From Ailanthus altissimus (lineage: Eukaryota > Streptophyta > Magnoliopsida > Sapindales > Simaroubaceae): 64,000 nt of DNA. The position numbers were made by a program, and so were the translations under genes. The notes beneath the pieces are model-generated. The model made no database searches, had not been told where the DNA came from, and worked only from the letters and a program-made list of their open reading frames with translations. The DNA lies in NCBI GenBank assembly GCA_946807835.1, contig OX327702.1, positions 13,516,001-13,580,000 of the forward strand, in the 5' to 3' direction. Shown in pieces: positions 1 to 12,125 of the stretch. The stretch's first letter is position 1. Each line of letters starts with the position of its first letter.

Positions 1-2
1 TT

Positions 3-203
3 CATTACGGTGATAATGGCCACTGGAAACACAATTGCCCCAAATACCTTGCCATTGTGAAGAAGACTCCCTCAGGTATTATCTTTCCCATTATTGACAT
101 TTCTTTAGCATTTGATGATAGTATTGGCTGGGTATTAGATACCGCAAGTCCTTCTCACATCTACAATATGTTACAGAGTTTGAAGGAAGTTAGATTGTTA
201 TAG
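3..203 (+). pseudogene. Ty1/copia gag-protease fragment (zinc knuckle end and protease start)
   Basis: The reading frame from position 3 to the TAG at 201-203 gives the end of a copia nucleocapsid zinc knuckle followed by the start of the retroviral-type aspartic protease. The knuckle reads HYGDNGHWKHNCPKYLA. The family pattern is C-x2-C-x4-H-x4-C; the second cysteine is a tyrosine here and the first lies outside the window. The protease active-site region reads WVLDTASPSHI, where the usual D-T/S-G has become DTA. Known role: the knuckle packages element RNA and the protease cuts the Gag-Pol polyprotein. With these changes, the stop and the window edge it is a dead fragment. It is on the plus strand, opposite to the pol remnant at 1.0-2.9 kb. 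Confidence 0.75.
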
Positions 204-890
204 CCGGGAGAGGACCTAGAGAGTCCTATCTTTCCCATTATTGACATTTCTTTAGCCATTAGTTTTTGCTTATTATTATTTACAATAAACCAAATGAAAA
301 CAAAATAAAATGGAAAATCATTTAAATAAACTTGGCCTTAATCTAGGCTAAATAAGAAAACATTTTCTCATTATTAAGAAACATCTTAAGACCTACCTTT
401 AATAAATGCCACCCATTTATACTTATCATTTCATTTAATAAATATTAAACAATTGATTTAATCATACTAAATCATGGTAGAAACACATGCCAATTTAAAT
501 AAAAAATTAATTGTTTAATTTCAATTTAAATAATAACATCATATATTATTATTATTATTTTATTCAATAAACATTTTAATGAATAAAATAATGATATTAT
601 TTGTCCAACAAATAAGGTCATTTTGGTAATTTTCAAATCAAACAATAATTGGCCCACATGTGCTATGTGTCAACATCCCATTGGTAAACAACTAATTGTT
701 AACTAATTGATGTACTTAATTCTTAAGTCTTGACACGTGCACGAATGGAGGGAAACCAAAGTAAATATTCGGTATGCTACAATTTTTTGGATCGAACTAT
801 TCAATCTGGTACACTGCCTGCCTCAGTGTACAAAGAGTATACTTCATATTGCAGAAGTATCTAGGTTTACTCTAGATTTGTCAAACCGAA
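204..890 (-). mobile_element. Partial copia-family LTR, minus orientation
   Basis: This stretch has no coding sequence. From about 256 it follows, in the same orientation, the LTR sequence seen at 18,170-18,610: an ATT-rich run, then a piece near TAAGGTCATTTTGGTAATTT, then TTGATGTACTTAA and a TCTTAAGTCTTGACACGTG segment. It lacks both LTR ends. At 224-255 it is preceded by a third copy of the ~31-bp protease-upstream sequence also present at 81-112 and 891-921, so the LTR piece sits between direct repeats. I infer a recombination or repair product, not a clean insertion. Confidence 0.6.
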
Positions 891-1010
891 CTATCTTTTC
901 CATTATAGACATTTCTTTAGCATTTGATGCTAGTATTGGCTATGTATTAGATACCGAAAGTCCTTCTCACATCTGTAATATGTTGTAGGGTCTGAAGGAA
1001 GTTGCATTTC
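891..1010 (+). pseudogene. Second copia protease fragment
   Basis: A short plus-strand copy of the same protease start as at 80-195. It reads through SLAFDASIGYVLDTESPSHI to a TAG at 986-988 and then a few more matching bases. The active-site triplet is DTE instead of DT/SG, so it cannot be catalytic. At about 1,010 the match stops abruptly and minus-strand pol sequence begins. The fragment is a duplicate of the first one, separated from it by an LTR piece. Confidence 0.65.
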
Positions 1011-2927
1011 TCACATTTGCTTATAGCTGATGCATATGGCATCTTAAACATTCTAGCTCTTTCATCTTCGGTCTAAGGAGACATTCTCCTCATAAGATGA
1101 ATGTCATGTCTGAAAGGTACATTAACTGTCTTTTAGTTAGTAAAATTATACCTTTCAAGGACACTATCAATGTATGATGATTGGGAGAGTCCTATCAGCT
1201 TCCTAGTTCTATCTCTATAAAGCTTTATACTCAGTATATAGGAAGCCTCTCCCAAGTTCTTCATAAAGAATTTTTTATTTAGATAACTCTTGAGTGATTG
1301 TAATATAACGATATCATTCCCAATGATCAGTATGTCATCCACGTAGAGAATTAAAAAGATAACCATACTTCCACTGATATTTTTATACACACATGGTTCC
1401 TCATTATTTTTTATGAAACCAAATCCTTTGATTACCTCATCAAAACAAAGGTTCTAACTCTGGGAAGCCTGCTTCCATAAATGAACTTCTTCAGTTTGCA
1501 CACTAGACCTATGGATTGGCTAGATACAAAACCTTCAGGCTATTCCATGTATATCTCTTTCTCGAGATATCTATTCAGGCATGCCGTCTTTACATCAATA
1601 TGTCAAATCTCATAGTTATAATATGTAGCAATAGCCAATAAAATTCATATTGACTTCAACATCACTACTGGTGCAAAAGTTTTCTCATAATTGATCCCAA
1701 ATCGTTAAGAATAACCTTTTGCAACCAGTCAGGCTTTAAAGATCTCTACCTTCCTTTCGGGCCCACGCTTCTGCTTGTAAATCCATTTACAACCAATAGA
1801 AACTATTCTTTCAAGAAGTTCAACCAAGTCCCAGACTTGATTGTGATAAATTGAGTTAATTTTGGATTTCATGGCTTCTTGCCACTTTTTCGAGTCGATG
1901 TCTAATATTATATCTTTGTAGGTTAAAGGATCATTTTCTTCAACTAAGAAAACTCCCAGTGCACCTTCAGGCATCTGACCATACCTAGTAGGTGGCCTAG
2001 AAATCCTTTCAAACCTACATGGAGGGTGTGTTAAAGGATACAGCTCGATTGAATTTGAGGTTCCATCTCGATTTCATGTTCATTATGATTGGCTTCATTA
2101 AGCACAATCTTTCTATAATTTCCACGATCTATGAGAAATACTTTCTCAAGAAAAGTGGCATATCGAGAAACAAACACATTTCGCTCCTCGAGATTATAGA
2201 ATTGGTATCTCATTGAATTCTTAGGATACCCAACAAACCAATACTTATAGCCCATGAGTATAAGTTTATCCTGTTGCGTAACTTTTACATAAACAGGACA
2301 GCCCTAAATCTTAAAGTATTTAAGACTTGGTTTTTTTCCATTCAACATCCCATGTGGACTGGTTGGAACAGCTTTAGATAGAACTCTGTTCAATTATGAG
2401 CAATAGTTTCCAGAGCATAACCCCAAAGATATTCAGGTAGATCAGTGAAGATCATCCTCGATCAAACCATATCCAATAAAGTTCAATTCCTCATCTTCAA
2501 CACACCATTGTGTTACCGAGTGCCTAAAGGACTATACTGAGCTAGAATCCCATTCTCCTTTAAATAATCAGAGAATTCATTGCTCATATACTCACCTCCT
2601 CGATCTGATCGAAGGTATTTGACATACATCCCAGTTTTTTTTCTCTACCTCAAGTTTGAACTCTTTGAACTTTTCAAAGGTTTCTGACTTGTGTTTCATA
2701 AGAAACACATACCTGTATCATGACAAATCATCGATAAAAGTATTAAAGTATCAAAATTCACCTATTATAGCCTGATTTATTAGACCATATACATCACTAT
2801 GTATTAGTTTCAACAAATCAGTGGCACGATGTCCAACACTCGTGAATGGAGATTTAGTCATTTTCCCTTGAATACAAGATTCACAAATTGGGTAACCTGA
2901 GAATTGTGTGTTAGGATGCCAGTGGCT
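1011..2927 (-). pseudogene. Ty1/copia pol remnant (pre-integrase, integrase, RT), minus strand
   Basis: Read on the minus strand from 2,939 down, the order is: GAG-pre-integrase region (2,751-2,939, with CESCIQGKMTKSPF), a decayed integrase core and C-terminal part (2,031-2,255, with GYKYWFVGYPKNSMRYQFYN), the RT N-terminus (1,729-1,974, with WDLVELLERIVSIGCKW), and the RT palm with YVDDILIIGND (1,133-1,390). Domain order is that of Ty1/copia. Frameshifts and stops split it into at least four open pieces. The RNase H domain and 3' LTR are missing: homology ends near 1,011 where it abuts a plus-strand protease fragment. It is the same family as the plus copy at 3.1-5.5 kb and as element M. Confidence 0.85.
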
Positions 2928-3058
2928 CTGAGGTGTCATCCAGCTGGTGGACCAAGGTGTTGGTAGGTTTCACACACTCTAACAAAAAGGCTGGCCTTTC
3001 TATAAAACTGTAATGGAGCCCACCATCACCTTGGTCCAACCAGTGGCTGACACCTCAG
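2928..3058. repeat. MITE-like terminal inverted repeat at the centre of two pol copies
   Basis: The left arm starts CTGAGGTGTCATCCAGCTGG and continues into GACCAAGGTG. The right arm, read on the other strand, starts CTGAGGTGTCAGCCACTGGT and also continues into GACCAAGGTG. The arms match over about 40 bp, with about 45 bp between them. No clear target duplication was found. The size and ends suit a small non-autonomous DNA transposon, but a foldback made by rearrangement is possible because the flanking pol copies are also inverted about this point. Confidence 0.5.
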
Positions 3059-3085
3059 CACCTACTGGTGCACAAAATCCACAGG

Positions 3086-5527
3086 GAACCTGGGATCTCG
3101 TCCCTTATAAGCCAGCCCGATGGGTACAACCATCGAACTTTAAAGGCCTTTCGATACTTTGTACTCTTTATCGATGATTTGTCAAGATACGCGTATATGT
3201 TTCTTTTGAAAAACAAGTCAGAAACATTTGAAAAGTTTAAAGAGTTCCAACTTTAAGTAAAGAAACAAACCGAAATGTACATCAAGTACCTTCAATTAGA
3301 TTGAGGCGGTGAATACATAAATAGTGAATTTTTAGATTATTTAAAAGAGAATGAGATTCTTGCTCAATATAGTTCTCTAGGTACTCCATAACATAATTGT
3401 GTATCAGAGATGAGGAATCGATGGATGATGAGCTTTACCAATCTTTCTGAATATCTGTGGGTCATACCCTAGAAACTGTTGCTCGTATATTAAATAGAGT
3501 TTCATCTAAAATTGTTTCCTCCACTCCATATCAATTATTGACTGGAAAGAAATCGAATCTTAAATATTTTCAGATTTAAGGTTGTCCTGCTTTTATAAAT
3601 GTTGCACAATAGGATAAACTTGTACATAAGGGGTACAAGTATCGATTCATCAGGTATCTTAAGAATTCAATGGGATACCAATTCTATGATCTTGAATAAA
3701 GAAATGTGTTTGTTGCTTGCAATGCCACCTTTCTTGAGAAATAGTTTCTCATAGAGCATAGGGATTGTAAAATGATTGAACTTTGTGAAGTCAATCAGAA
3801 CAAAGATAAACCATCGATGGAAACTCAAGCTTAATCGAGCAGAATACCTTTAACACACCCTCCACATAGGTCAAATGATGTGTAGGCCTGCTAGGTATGG
3901 TCAGATTCCTAAAGGTGCGCTTGGAGTTTTCTCAATTGAAGAAAATGATCCTTTGACCTATCGGGAGGCGATGTTGGACATCTACTTGGGAAAATAGAAA
4001 AATTCCATGAAATTTAAAATTAACTCTATGCATCAGAATCAAGTCTGGAACTTGGTTCGACTTCTCAAAGGAATAGTTCCTATCAGTTGTAAATGGATTT
4101 ACAAATGAAAGCTTGGGTGCGGAGGGACGGTTAAACCTTTAAAGCCCAACTGTTGCTAAAGGTTATTCTCAGTGATCTAGGATCGATTATGAGAAAACCT
4201 TTGCACGAGTAGAGATGCTTAAGTCAATTCGAATATTATTGGTATTTTTTGTATACTATAACTATGAGATATGGAAGAGGGATGTAAAGACGGCGTTGTC
4301 AAATGGATATCCCGAAGAAGAGATATACATGGAATGGCCTAAAGGTTTTGTATCCAGCTTGACGTCTGGTCTAATATGTAAACTGAAGAAGTCCATTTAT
4401 GGACTTAAACAGGCCTTCCGAACTTGGAATCTTTATTTTGATAAAATAATCAGAGAGTCTAGTTTCATAAAAAATAAAGAGGAAGCTTGTGTGTACAGAA
4501 AGGTCAATGAAAGCATGATACTTTTCTTAGTTCTCTATGTGGATGACATACTTATCATTGGGAATGATATTGATATGTTACAACCAGTCAAGAGCTATAT
4601 GAGTAAGAACTCATTCACGAAGGATTTGGGAGAGGCTTTCTTTATATTGGGTATAAAGCTCTATAGAGATAGAGCTAGGAAGTTGATAGGACTCTCTCAA
4701 TCATCATATATTAATAGTATCTTAGAAAGGTACAATGTCACTAATTGTAAGATAACTAGTGTACCTTTAAGACATGGCATTCATCTTTCAAAAAAAATAT
4801 CTCCTCAGATAAAATATGAAAGAGTTAGAATATCTAACATATCATTTACATCAGCTATTAGAAGCTTGATGTATGCTATGATGTGCATGAGACTTGACAT
4901 CAGTATAGTTCTAAGTGTTACTAGTTGGTACTAGTCTGATCCTGGTGACCATTATTGGATGGCAATCAAACATGTCCTTAAATACCTTAACGGTACAAAG
5001 GATAATTTTCTTATTTATGGAGTAGTAACTTAAATGTGAGAGGTTACACAGATTCAGACTTTTAGTCTGACCTGGATGATAGAAAGTCTATATCTAAGTA
5101 TGTGTTCATTCTCAACGGTGCTGCAGTGAGTTGAAAAAATACCAAACAGGGATCCACAACTGATTCTACCACTGAGGCATAATACATAGCCTCCTTTAAA
5201 GCAGCAAAAGAAGTGGTATGGATACGTAAGTTTGTTAATAAGCTCATAATAGTTTCAAGTTTGAAAGATCCTATACAATTATTTTGCGATAATAATGGAG
5301 CCATTGCACAAGCAAAAGAGCCAAGAGCACACTAGAGATCTAAACATGTAGAGAGGAAATACCACATAATTAGAAGATCTTGGCTAGATAAGATATAATT
5401 ATTTATAGAATAGATTCTATAAATAATGTAGCGGATCCACTTACTAAGGCCTTAACTCCAAAAGTGTTTGAGAAATACATGGAGTCTATGGGTATTAGAT
5501 ACCATGGCACTAAAGCAGGTGAGAGTT
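3086..5527 (+). pseudogene. Ty1/copia pol remnant (integrase, RT, RNase H), plus strand
   Basis: Recognisable copia pol runs from about 3,150. The integrase core contains FIDDLSRYAYMF and a following GGEY stretch, with stops inside it. RT is the longest open piece (4,215-4,934): DVKTALSNGYPEEEIYM (usually DVKTAFLNG), then FVLxxVDD-type YVDDILIIGND, then GLSQSSYINSILERYN. RNase H follows at about 4,960-5,340 with YTDSDF, TEA and CDNNGAIAQAKEPR. A purine-rich stretch (AAGCAGGTGAGAG) leads straight into the LTR at 5,528, as expected for a polypurine tract. Many stops and frameshifts make it inactive. Gag and the 5' LTR are absent; before about 3,150 the sequence is not recognisable copia. Confidence 0.88.
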
Positions 5528-6462
5528 TGTTAGGGTTTGTGTTTACGTGTCATCCCTGTTTATATGAATATTTATTTTTAATATTTATCAATGAATATTT
5601 TATTAAATTGCTAATAACCTTTATTACATAATACTAAAGCTTGTAATAATAGAGATATTGTATGATCTGAAAGAGTTCAGATCTGGTTTAAAGGAGTTTA
5701 AACCAGGGCTAAGAGTTAGCAACGTTGAGAGTTATAAATGATAAGAGTTAGCAGGTTATAAATGTTAGCGAGTTCTAAAGAGTTAGAACCTTGTCTATAA
5801 TGGGACAAAGACCTGAGAGTCTAATTGTAATGATATAGTTACAAAGAGTTGCAATATGTGCTAGAAAATGTCATTATATAAGTATGTTCTCAAACATAGT
5901 GTTCCTGATCTATGTTCACCAATGCAGGTTTATCGACGAATCACTATTATATAGATTAGTGTATGTCTATATCGTTATTGTACAGATGATTATTCTTAGC
6001 TGACCATGAGCTTAGTGGAAGCTTATATAGATATCCTATGAATCCATCAAAGGAAGGTCCTCTCAAGTTTAGTAGTATTCGTGGTCCTTTGACCTGAGTG
6101 TCATAGTAGGCTTGTAGGTGATCCACCATGCTCTAGTTCCACGTATGCCAGACATCTTTCATGGTCTGATTGCTACATGTCGCTGGGTATGGTCCGATGC
6201 TCATGGAGTTTGGTGTGCATAGATACAGAATCCGTCAGCTCACATAGGTGGGTTGTATATTCGATGCTCCAATATTTTATCTTACAAAGTCTTATGGCCA
6301 TAAACAATGAACCCTAGGAAAAGAATTTTCACAAGGTTAAACAATATAGTAAAAGTATTTGCGTATATTGTTCATTAAGATATTAATCTAGAGATGGATT
6401 CATGGATGAGTTATTAGGGATTTGACAGTGATAATCTATATTTCACCTATCCATCGTATAAT

Positions 6463-8652
6463 TGTTGGGTACTATGTGTGTATGCGCTAGGCTAGGGGTG
6501 AATGTAAGTATTTTAAATAATTTAATAATAACATGTCATACATGCTACGCATAAGAAAAAATACACTTTATATCTCATTACACTAATGAGATAGAGTACT
6601 CACCATTAAAGCGTGCTTATGAACAAGTCTAGTTGCGGACTAGGTGGGCTTCCTCAATCTAGACTGGTAGCTTTACGTTTTGGAACTTGTTGAAGCAACT
6701 CTTTGCTTCAATAAAATTTTGTGTCTCAAATATTGTTAAGGTTAACACTTAACCTAAGAAAAAAACAGAAGCAATTAACTTCACTTTCTTTTTATCTTTA
6801 TAAGACTTGGCCATACATTAACTTATATATAGAGCAAGCTTTGCCTTTCATTCAACCAATTGAATGAATTTAATTTGACACCTGTAACATACTTATAAGG
6901 CAAACATAAATATTAGTAAGCTGTTAACCTTGTTGTCCTTTTTAAAAGCAATTGGTAGTAATTCACGTTGCCACCTCTTGCTAATGAATTGAATCATATT
7001 CAATTCAATATATGTTTAATTTCTTTTTACCAATTGGAAAGCTAACATATAGCCATTATCATTTGTTATTACCAATTAGAAAATAACAAATGGCAAAGCT
7101 TTAAATCAAATGAATTTAATTCATTTGATTAATGGCCGAATAAAATATATTATGAAACAATAATTATTTTATAATTTTATCCACTAATACCCAATTTAGT
7201 ACCCATTCAAATTATTAGCACAATTTGAGGCATACACTAGGTAGATTAAAATGTCAAGTCTCACTTGGCACAATCTTAGGTTTAACACTCAAATCTTAAC
7301 TACACCTTGAGAGACCCTGAAATAAATAAATGGCCAAATAAAATATATTATGAAACAACAATTATTTCATAACTTTATCCACCAATGCCCAATTTAGTAC
7401 TCATATAAATTATTGGCACAATTTGAGGCATATACTAGGTAGATAAAAATGTCAAGTCTCACTTGGTACAATCTTGAGTTTAACACTTAACCCTTAGCTA
7501 TTCTCCGAGATACCCTAAAATAAATTCATATTTTCTGAAAGCTTTTCGAATCAACAATTCGATTTAGTGCACTACCCATGTGCTCAACCAGTACACTTCA
7601 TATAGTGAGACTCTCTAGGTTCACACCCATTTTATCTCACGGAACATTTTCATAAGTCTACACACACGTTATAGATAATACTAAACGGCGCATTGAACCA
7701 TACAAGTTGAGGTTAATCTATATTCAGACAATCCTTCCAACATATATATCCTGGAAGAATGGAGAGATAGTTCATCATCATTAAGTCTTCATATACTCAA
7801 CTCTAGAACTTATCTCCAAATTTATATTTCGATAAACAATATCTGCAAATATTTTTACAATATTATTTCTGACAAGGGAAATATTTTTCCCAGGTTTATT
7901 GCTTATAGCCATAAGACTCTTAAGAAGATAATCTTGGATCATCTGGATATACTACTCACTTATATGAGTTGACGGATCTCGTATCTACACACACCGAACT
8001 CCATGAGCATTGAACCATACCCAGCAACACCAAGTGATCAGACCATAAAAGGTCTCTGACATGTGTGGAACCTAAGTATGGTGGATCACTCATAATTCCA
8101 CCGTGGTGCTCAAGTTAAAGGACCACGAATACTACTCAACTCGTGAAGACCCTCCATTGACGATTTTATAGGATATCTATTGGAGGTCTTCATTAAGTCT
8201 TGTTCAGTATCCAGTCCTTACTGAATACCTGTATATCTATACGAGCTTTCACTTAACTCATGGTCTGCTAAGATTAACTAGCTGGACAATCTAGATATAG
8301 ATATACACTTATCTATATCAATTGGTTCTACTCGATAGACTCTGCGTCGGTGGTAATAGATCAGGAACTTATAATTCGAGAACATACTTGCACGGTGACA
8401 TTTTCTAACAACACTTGCAACTCATTGCAACTATATCATTGTTAGTATATTCTCAGGTCTTTGTCCTAGACAAGGTTTTAACTCTTTAGACCTAATCTGA
8501 ACTTCTTCAAATCTATACAATGTCTGAAATGTTGCAAGCATATTACCTTAATAAAGTAATTAGCAATTTAATGAAATATTTATTTATTGCATAAATAAGA
8601 AATTACAATATTTATACAAAATTGGGATGGCATATGAGTACAAATCTTAACA
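6463..8652 (-). mobile_element. Solo LTR of the copia family with ATAAT target duplication
   Basis: On the minus strand this 2,190-bp LTR begins TGTTAAGATTTGTACTCATA (ending at 8,652) and finishes GTACCCAACA (at 6,463). Identical 5-bp flanks ATAAT lie at 6,458-6,462 and 8,653-8,657. Removing it restores a continuous plus-strand LTR. No internal element sequence remains, so it is the product of LTR-LTR recombination. It contains a 198-bp tandem duplication at 7,131-7,526. Confidence 0.9.
7131..7526. repeat. 198-bp tandem duplication inside the solo LTR
   Basis: Two diverged copies of about 198 bp start with AATGGCCGAATAAAATATAT at 7,131 and AATGGCCAAATAAAATATAT at 7,329. Both continue through TTTGAGGCATA.ACTAGGTAG and ATGTCAAGTCTCACTTGG. 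I see only one copy in the corresponding part of other LTRs, so it is probably private to this copy. Confidence 0.8.
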
Positions 8653-9730
8653 ATAATGACGGAAGGATTATACGAATATGTAGTTACCTCAACATGTATA
8701 GTCTAACATACAAATTTATAATATCCGTGACATATGCGTGGGGCATCGATCATGGACTTATGAAATAGTTCCAATTGACGAATTAGGGGGTGGACCTAAG
8801 GAGTCTCAATTGAAATGAACTTGTTTGTTGTGCACTTGGGCAGCGTACTGTATTGAATAGTTTAATACAGTAAAATCTAGCAAATTTACTATGATTAAGT
8901 TAACTAAAGTATATGGTTAAGGTGAGACCCACTTAGGGTTAACGTGATAACCTAGTAAGGGCAAAAAAGTAATTTTACTTAATTGATTATTTAATTGTTA
9001 AAAAATCAAGATATTTTATTCAACTTAACCTTGGTTAGTTGTTAACCTAAGGGTTAGGTTAAATTTAGACATTTGATATTTTATTATTAAATTAAGTTAA
9101 TAGTTAACTAGGGTTAGGTTAACTAAATATATAAGTTAACTAAGGTTAATGGTTAACTTTTGTTAATTAATATTAAACTAAACTATATTAAATGTTAACA
9201 TTTAGGTTTATAACTTATTTAATATATAAGTTAAAATGAAATAATAAATAAATAAGTTTTTTTTTTCAATTGAATGGTCGGCCAAATTATGAGAGAAAAA
9301 TAAATTTGTGTTCTTAGTTTTGAGCTTTTCAAGTGTTGATCTCAAAACTCTTCTTCTCCATTTTGAAAATTCATTTTATTAACAAAGGAATTTATTTTTA
9401 ACTTTTCAAGTGCTGAACAAAGGAAAAAACAAATTGAAGTCAATAGATTAAAAGTTAATCTAATTAGTTTAAGTGTTAAAGTAATTGCTAGATTACTTGC
9501 TGCTATTCTAGAGACAATCAATTGCATCATTGTTGATTGCTAAAATTGACAATAATTTCATTTCAGGTGGACTTCAAGCAAAAATAATCTAAAACCTTTA
9601 AAGGTTTAATTCTCAATTCTCATAATTAAATTGTTTAATTTGAATATTTTGTGCATATATATGTATGAGATATATATTTTTTAAATGATGAACACATATA
9701 CCACATGCACGCACCCTATATAAATCAACA

Positions 9731-11485
9731 CTCAACAGCATCGGCACTAACTATGATTGAGACTGGTAAGAAAGGTTGAAGCACTTGTTGTTGGATAAGA
9801 GCAAATAGTTCTTATTGTTGTTTTGACCCAGTAGGTAATAAAGTGTAAAAAGATAAATAAGAATTTTGTATCTTTGGCGAGTCTCCTTCATTGAATAGTA
9901 ACCTAGAAGCAATTATTGAATAATAATCTAGAAATAATCATTTAACAGTAACCCAATGGGAAAGAAAGTCAGAGACTTGCTCTAGTTATTTAGCTTGGAA
10001 AATTTTGAAATTATAATAAAAAGAAGGAAGTAATATTAAGGGAAAAAAAAATTTTGGAATTGAAAGGGGACCCTTAAAATGAAATAAAAATAAAAATTAA
10101 AGCAGAAATAAAAGACTCGTTTGAGAATGAAAATGAGTTCACTTTCAAAATAAAGTAGAAAAATAAAAGACCTATTTGCGAATGGAAGGGAGTTAACCCT
10201 TAAAATAATGCAAAAAAATAAAATATACGTTTGAAAAAAAAAGGAGAGAAAAGAGTTTATAGAAATTTAATCCCATAATAGAATAGAATATGAGAGAGAA
10301 AGTTTGTAAGAGTTTAATCCCATAATAAAATAGAAAAGAATAGAAATAGTTTATAAAAGTTTAATATCATAATAAAGACGAAAAGAAAATATAATTTTTT
10401 AAAGTAAACTGTTGGTGATAAAGGGTTGGTTGGATTACTGCGTATTGTAAAGAATAAGCAACGATAATTTTTGCTACTACTATTCACAAACTGTTTATAG
10501 TTGTTGTTTTGTTTTTAGGGATTACATACATTTATATATTACATCGCACACCACTTGAAAGGAGAGGGGATTCGAACCCAAGTAGGGATATGAGGCTTGG
10601 GGGGCTCAGCCCTCATGCTCTATTTGTAGTTATTGTTCACAAACACTGTTTATAAGCATGGTTTATAGTTACTATTTATAATTACTATTTACGTGCATTA
10701 TTTACGAAAGAGAAGAAATAGTTACTATTTATGTGCACTATTTACGTGCACTATTGATAGAGTTGAATTGAATATGATATTAATATATTGGTTAATAATT
10801 AAAATATAAAAGAAAAGAGAAAATAAAGAATTGATTATGAACTTATTTGATTGTTGCATAGCTTCCCTTGCTTGGTCTTGCATAGCAGCTTCGCTTGATT
10901 GCTGCACAGCGGCTTGGTGGAGGCAAAAAATTAATCTATGAGAGGCTTTGATACAATGTATAGATTTAAAGAGAAAGTAAAATATTATATTACTATTCTT
11001 ATTAATAAATGTTTAAATATTTATAAAGTTTACAATAAAGCAAAATAGAAAAAAAATAAATCTAATAGAGATAAATCAAAACAAGAAAAATAAATTTAAT
11101 AAGAATAAATCAAAAAAAAAAAAAAACCTAAAAAAAGAAATAGATGTAATAAGTTGAGAAGACAAAAATAATAATTTTAAAATAAATAAATAAAAATTAA
11201 ATTAAATCCTTTAATTTGCTTTAGTAGACATCAAAAACTATTATTGAATTACAAGGTTAAAACGCAGCACATTCATTCAATCTTCTGAAAGAGAATATTA
11301 AAATCATTTCGAAATATAAAAAGAAAATTAAGATTTTAATCATTAGATTTTGACTAAAAAGACTTAGGAAATTCAAGAGATATGTAGAAACAATTTAATA
11401 TTATATATGTAATTTAAGTTTATGCAACCCAGTGAAGGAAATTATATACGACTCCTGTTGTTTCGAGCATTACATATTTATTTTT
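9731..11485. other. AT-rich intergenic stretch without a recognisable gene
   Basis: The plus LTR ends at about 9,730. What follows is A-rich on the plus strand and has no convincing open frame. It holds purine-rich imperfect repeats (10,030-10,400, motif AATAAAAG with TTTGAGAATG), a SINE-like piece at 10,500-10,620, short imperfect repeats around ACTATTTACGTGCA at 10,670-10,760, and a homopolymer A run near 11,110-11,125. I recognise no retrotransposon protein in it. It could be old 5' internal sequence of an element or ordinary spacer. Confidence 0.4.
10500..10620 (-). repeat. tRNA-derived SINE-like fragment
   Basis: On the minus strand GGGTTCGAATC (10,569-10,579) is a perfect match to the Pol III B box (GGTTCGANTC). 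A GGGCTGAGC segment about 30 bp upstream can serve as a degenerate A box. The piece continues to TGTAATCCCTAAAAAC near 10,515. It does not fold as a complete tRNA in my reading, so a SINE remnant is more likely than a tRNA gene. Confidence 0.4.
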
Positions 11486-11489
11486 TTAA

Positions 11490-12125
11490 TGTTTTATATT
11501 ATTCAAAAAAATTCTTGTCATTACAAAATTTTTATGAAACTTTAATTTTTATTATTCTTTTACTAATTTACCTTTACATTGTTGATATTATCCTTTTAGT
11601 ATTTTTTGTATAAATTATTAATGTAAATTTTTAAAACAAATAATACTAAAATAATAAAACCATACCATATTTCTGTTATGATGGAAGGATAAATATTTTA
11701 ATTATTTTATTTTTATTTTTTTTATTTTATGTTTTAGAATTTCATTAATATTTAATATTTTTTAAAAAGAATAAATAAATTACGATTTTATTATTTTAAT
11801 TATTTTAAAGTATTTTTATAAAAATAACATATTTATTTTTTTTAATGAATATTAAATATTAATAAAATTCTAAAATATAAAAATACAAATACAAATAAAA
11901 GCTAGAATATTCATCCTTTCATCATAATATAAATAAGTTATAGTTTTAATTATTGAAACTATTTCATTATTATTCTAAGAATTACATTAATAATTTTTGA
12001 AAAAATAGTAAACGGATGTGACGTCAATGACATTAGGAATGAAATGATATAAAACAAAAAGCAATAAGAGTTAAGATTTAACAAAAATTTTGTAACAACA
12101 TAAAACTTTTTTTGTGATATGAAAT
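11490..12125. repeat. Long AT-rich foldback (MITE or foldback element)
   Basis: The two halves are reverse complements over about 300 bp each, centred near 11,805. Paired landmarks are ATGATGGAAGGATAAATATT (about 11,679) with its complement ending at about 11,933 (ATTCATCCTTTCATCAT), AAATTATTAATGTAA (about 11,615) with TTACATTAATAATTTTT (about 11,982), and TTACAAAATTTTTATG (about 11,520) with AAAAATTTTGTAACAAC (about 12,083). Matching is imperfect but continuous. There is no open frame for a transposase. Confidence 0.65.

Larger units (their letters stand above)
5528..9730 (+). mobile_element. 3' LTR of the plus-strand copia copy, split by a solo LTR
   Basis: The LTR starts TGTTAGGGTTTGTGTTTACG right after the purine tract of the pol copy. 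It runs to 6,462, is interrupted by a 2.2-kb solo LTR of the same family, resumes at 8,653, and ends near CACCCTATATAAATCAACA at about 9,730. The two parts total about 2.0 kb, in line with other copies here. Landmarks shared with other copies are CTGAAAGAGTTCAGATCTGG near the start, a long GGTATGGTCCGATGCTCATGG region in the middle, and the CATGCAYRCACC end. It has no coding capacity. Confidence 0.8.

Noticed and set aside
10555..10620. Possible tRNA gene (good B box)
   Set aside because: No acceptor stem or cloverleaf could be paired; kept only as a SINE-like fragment.
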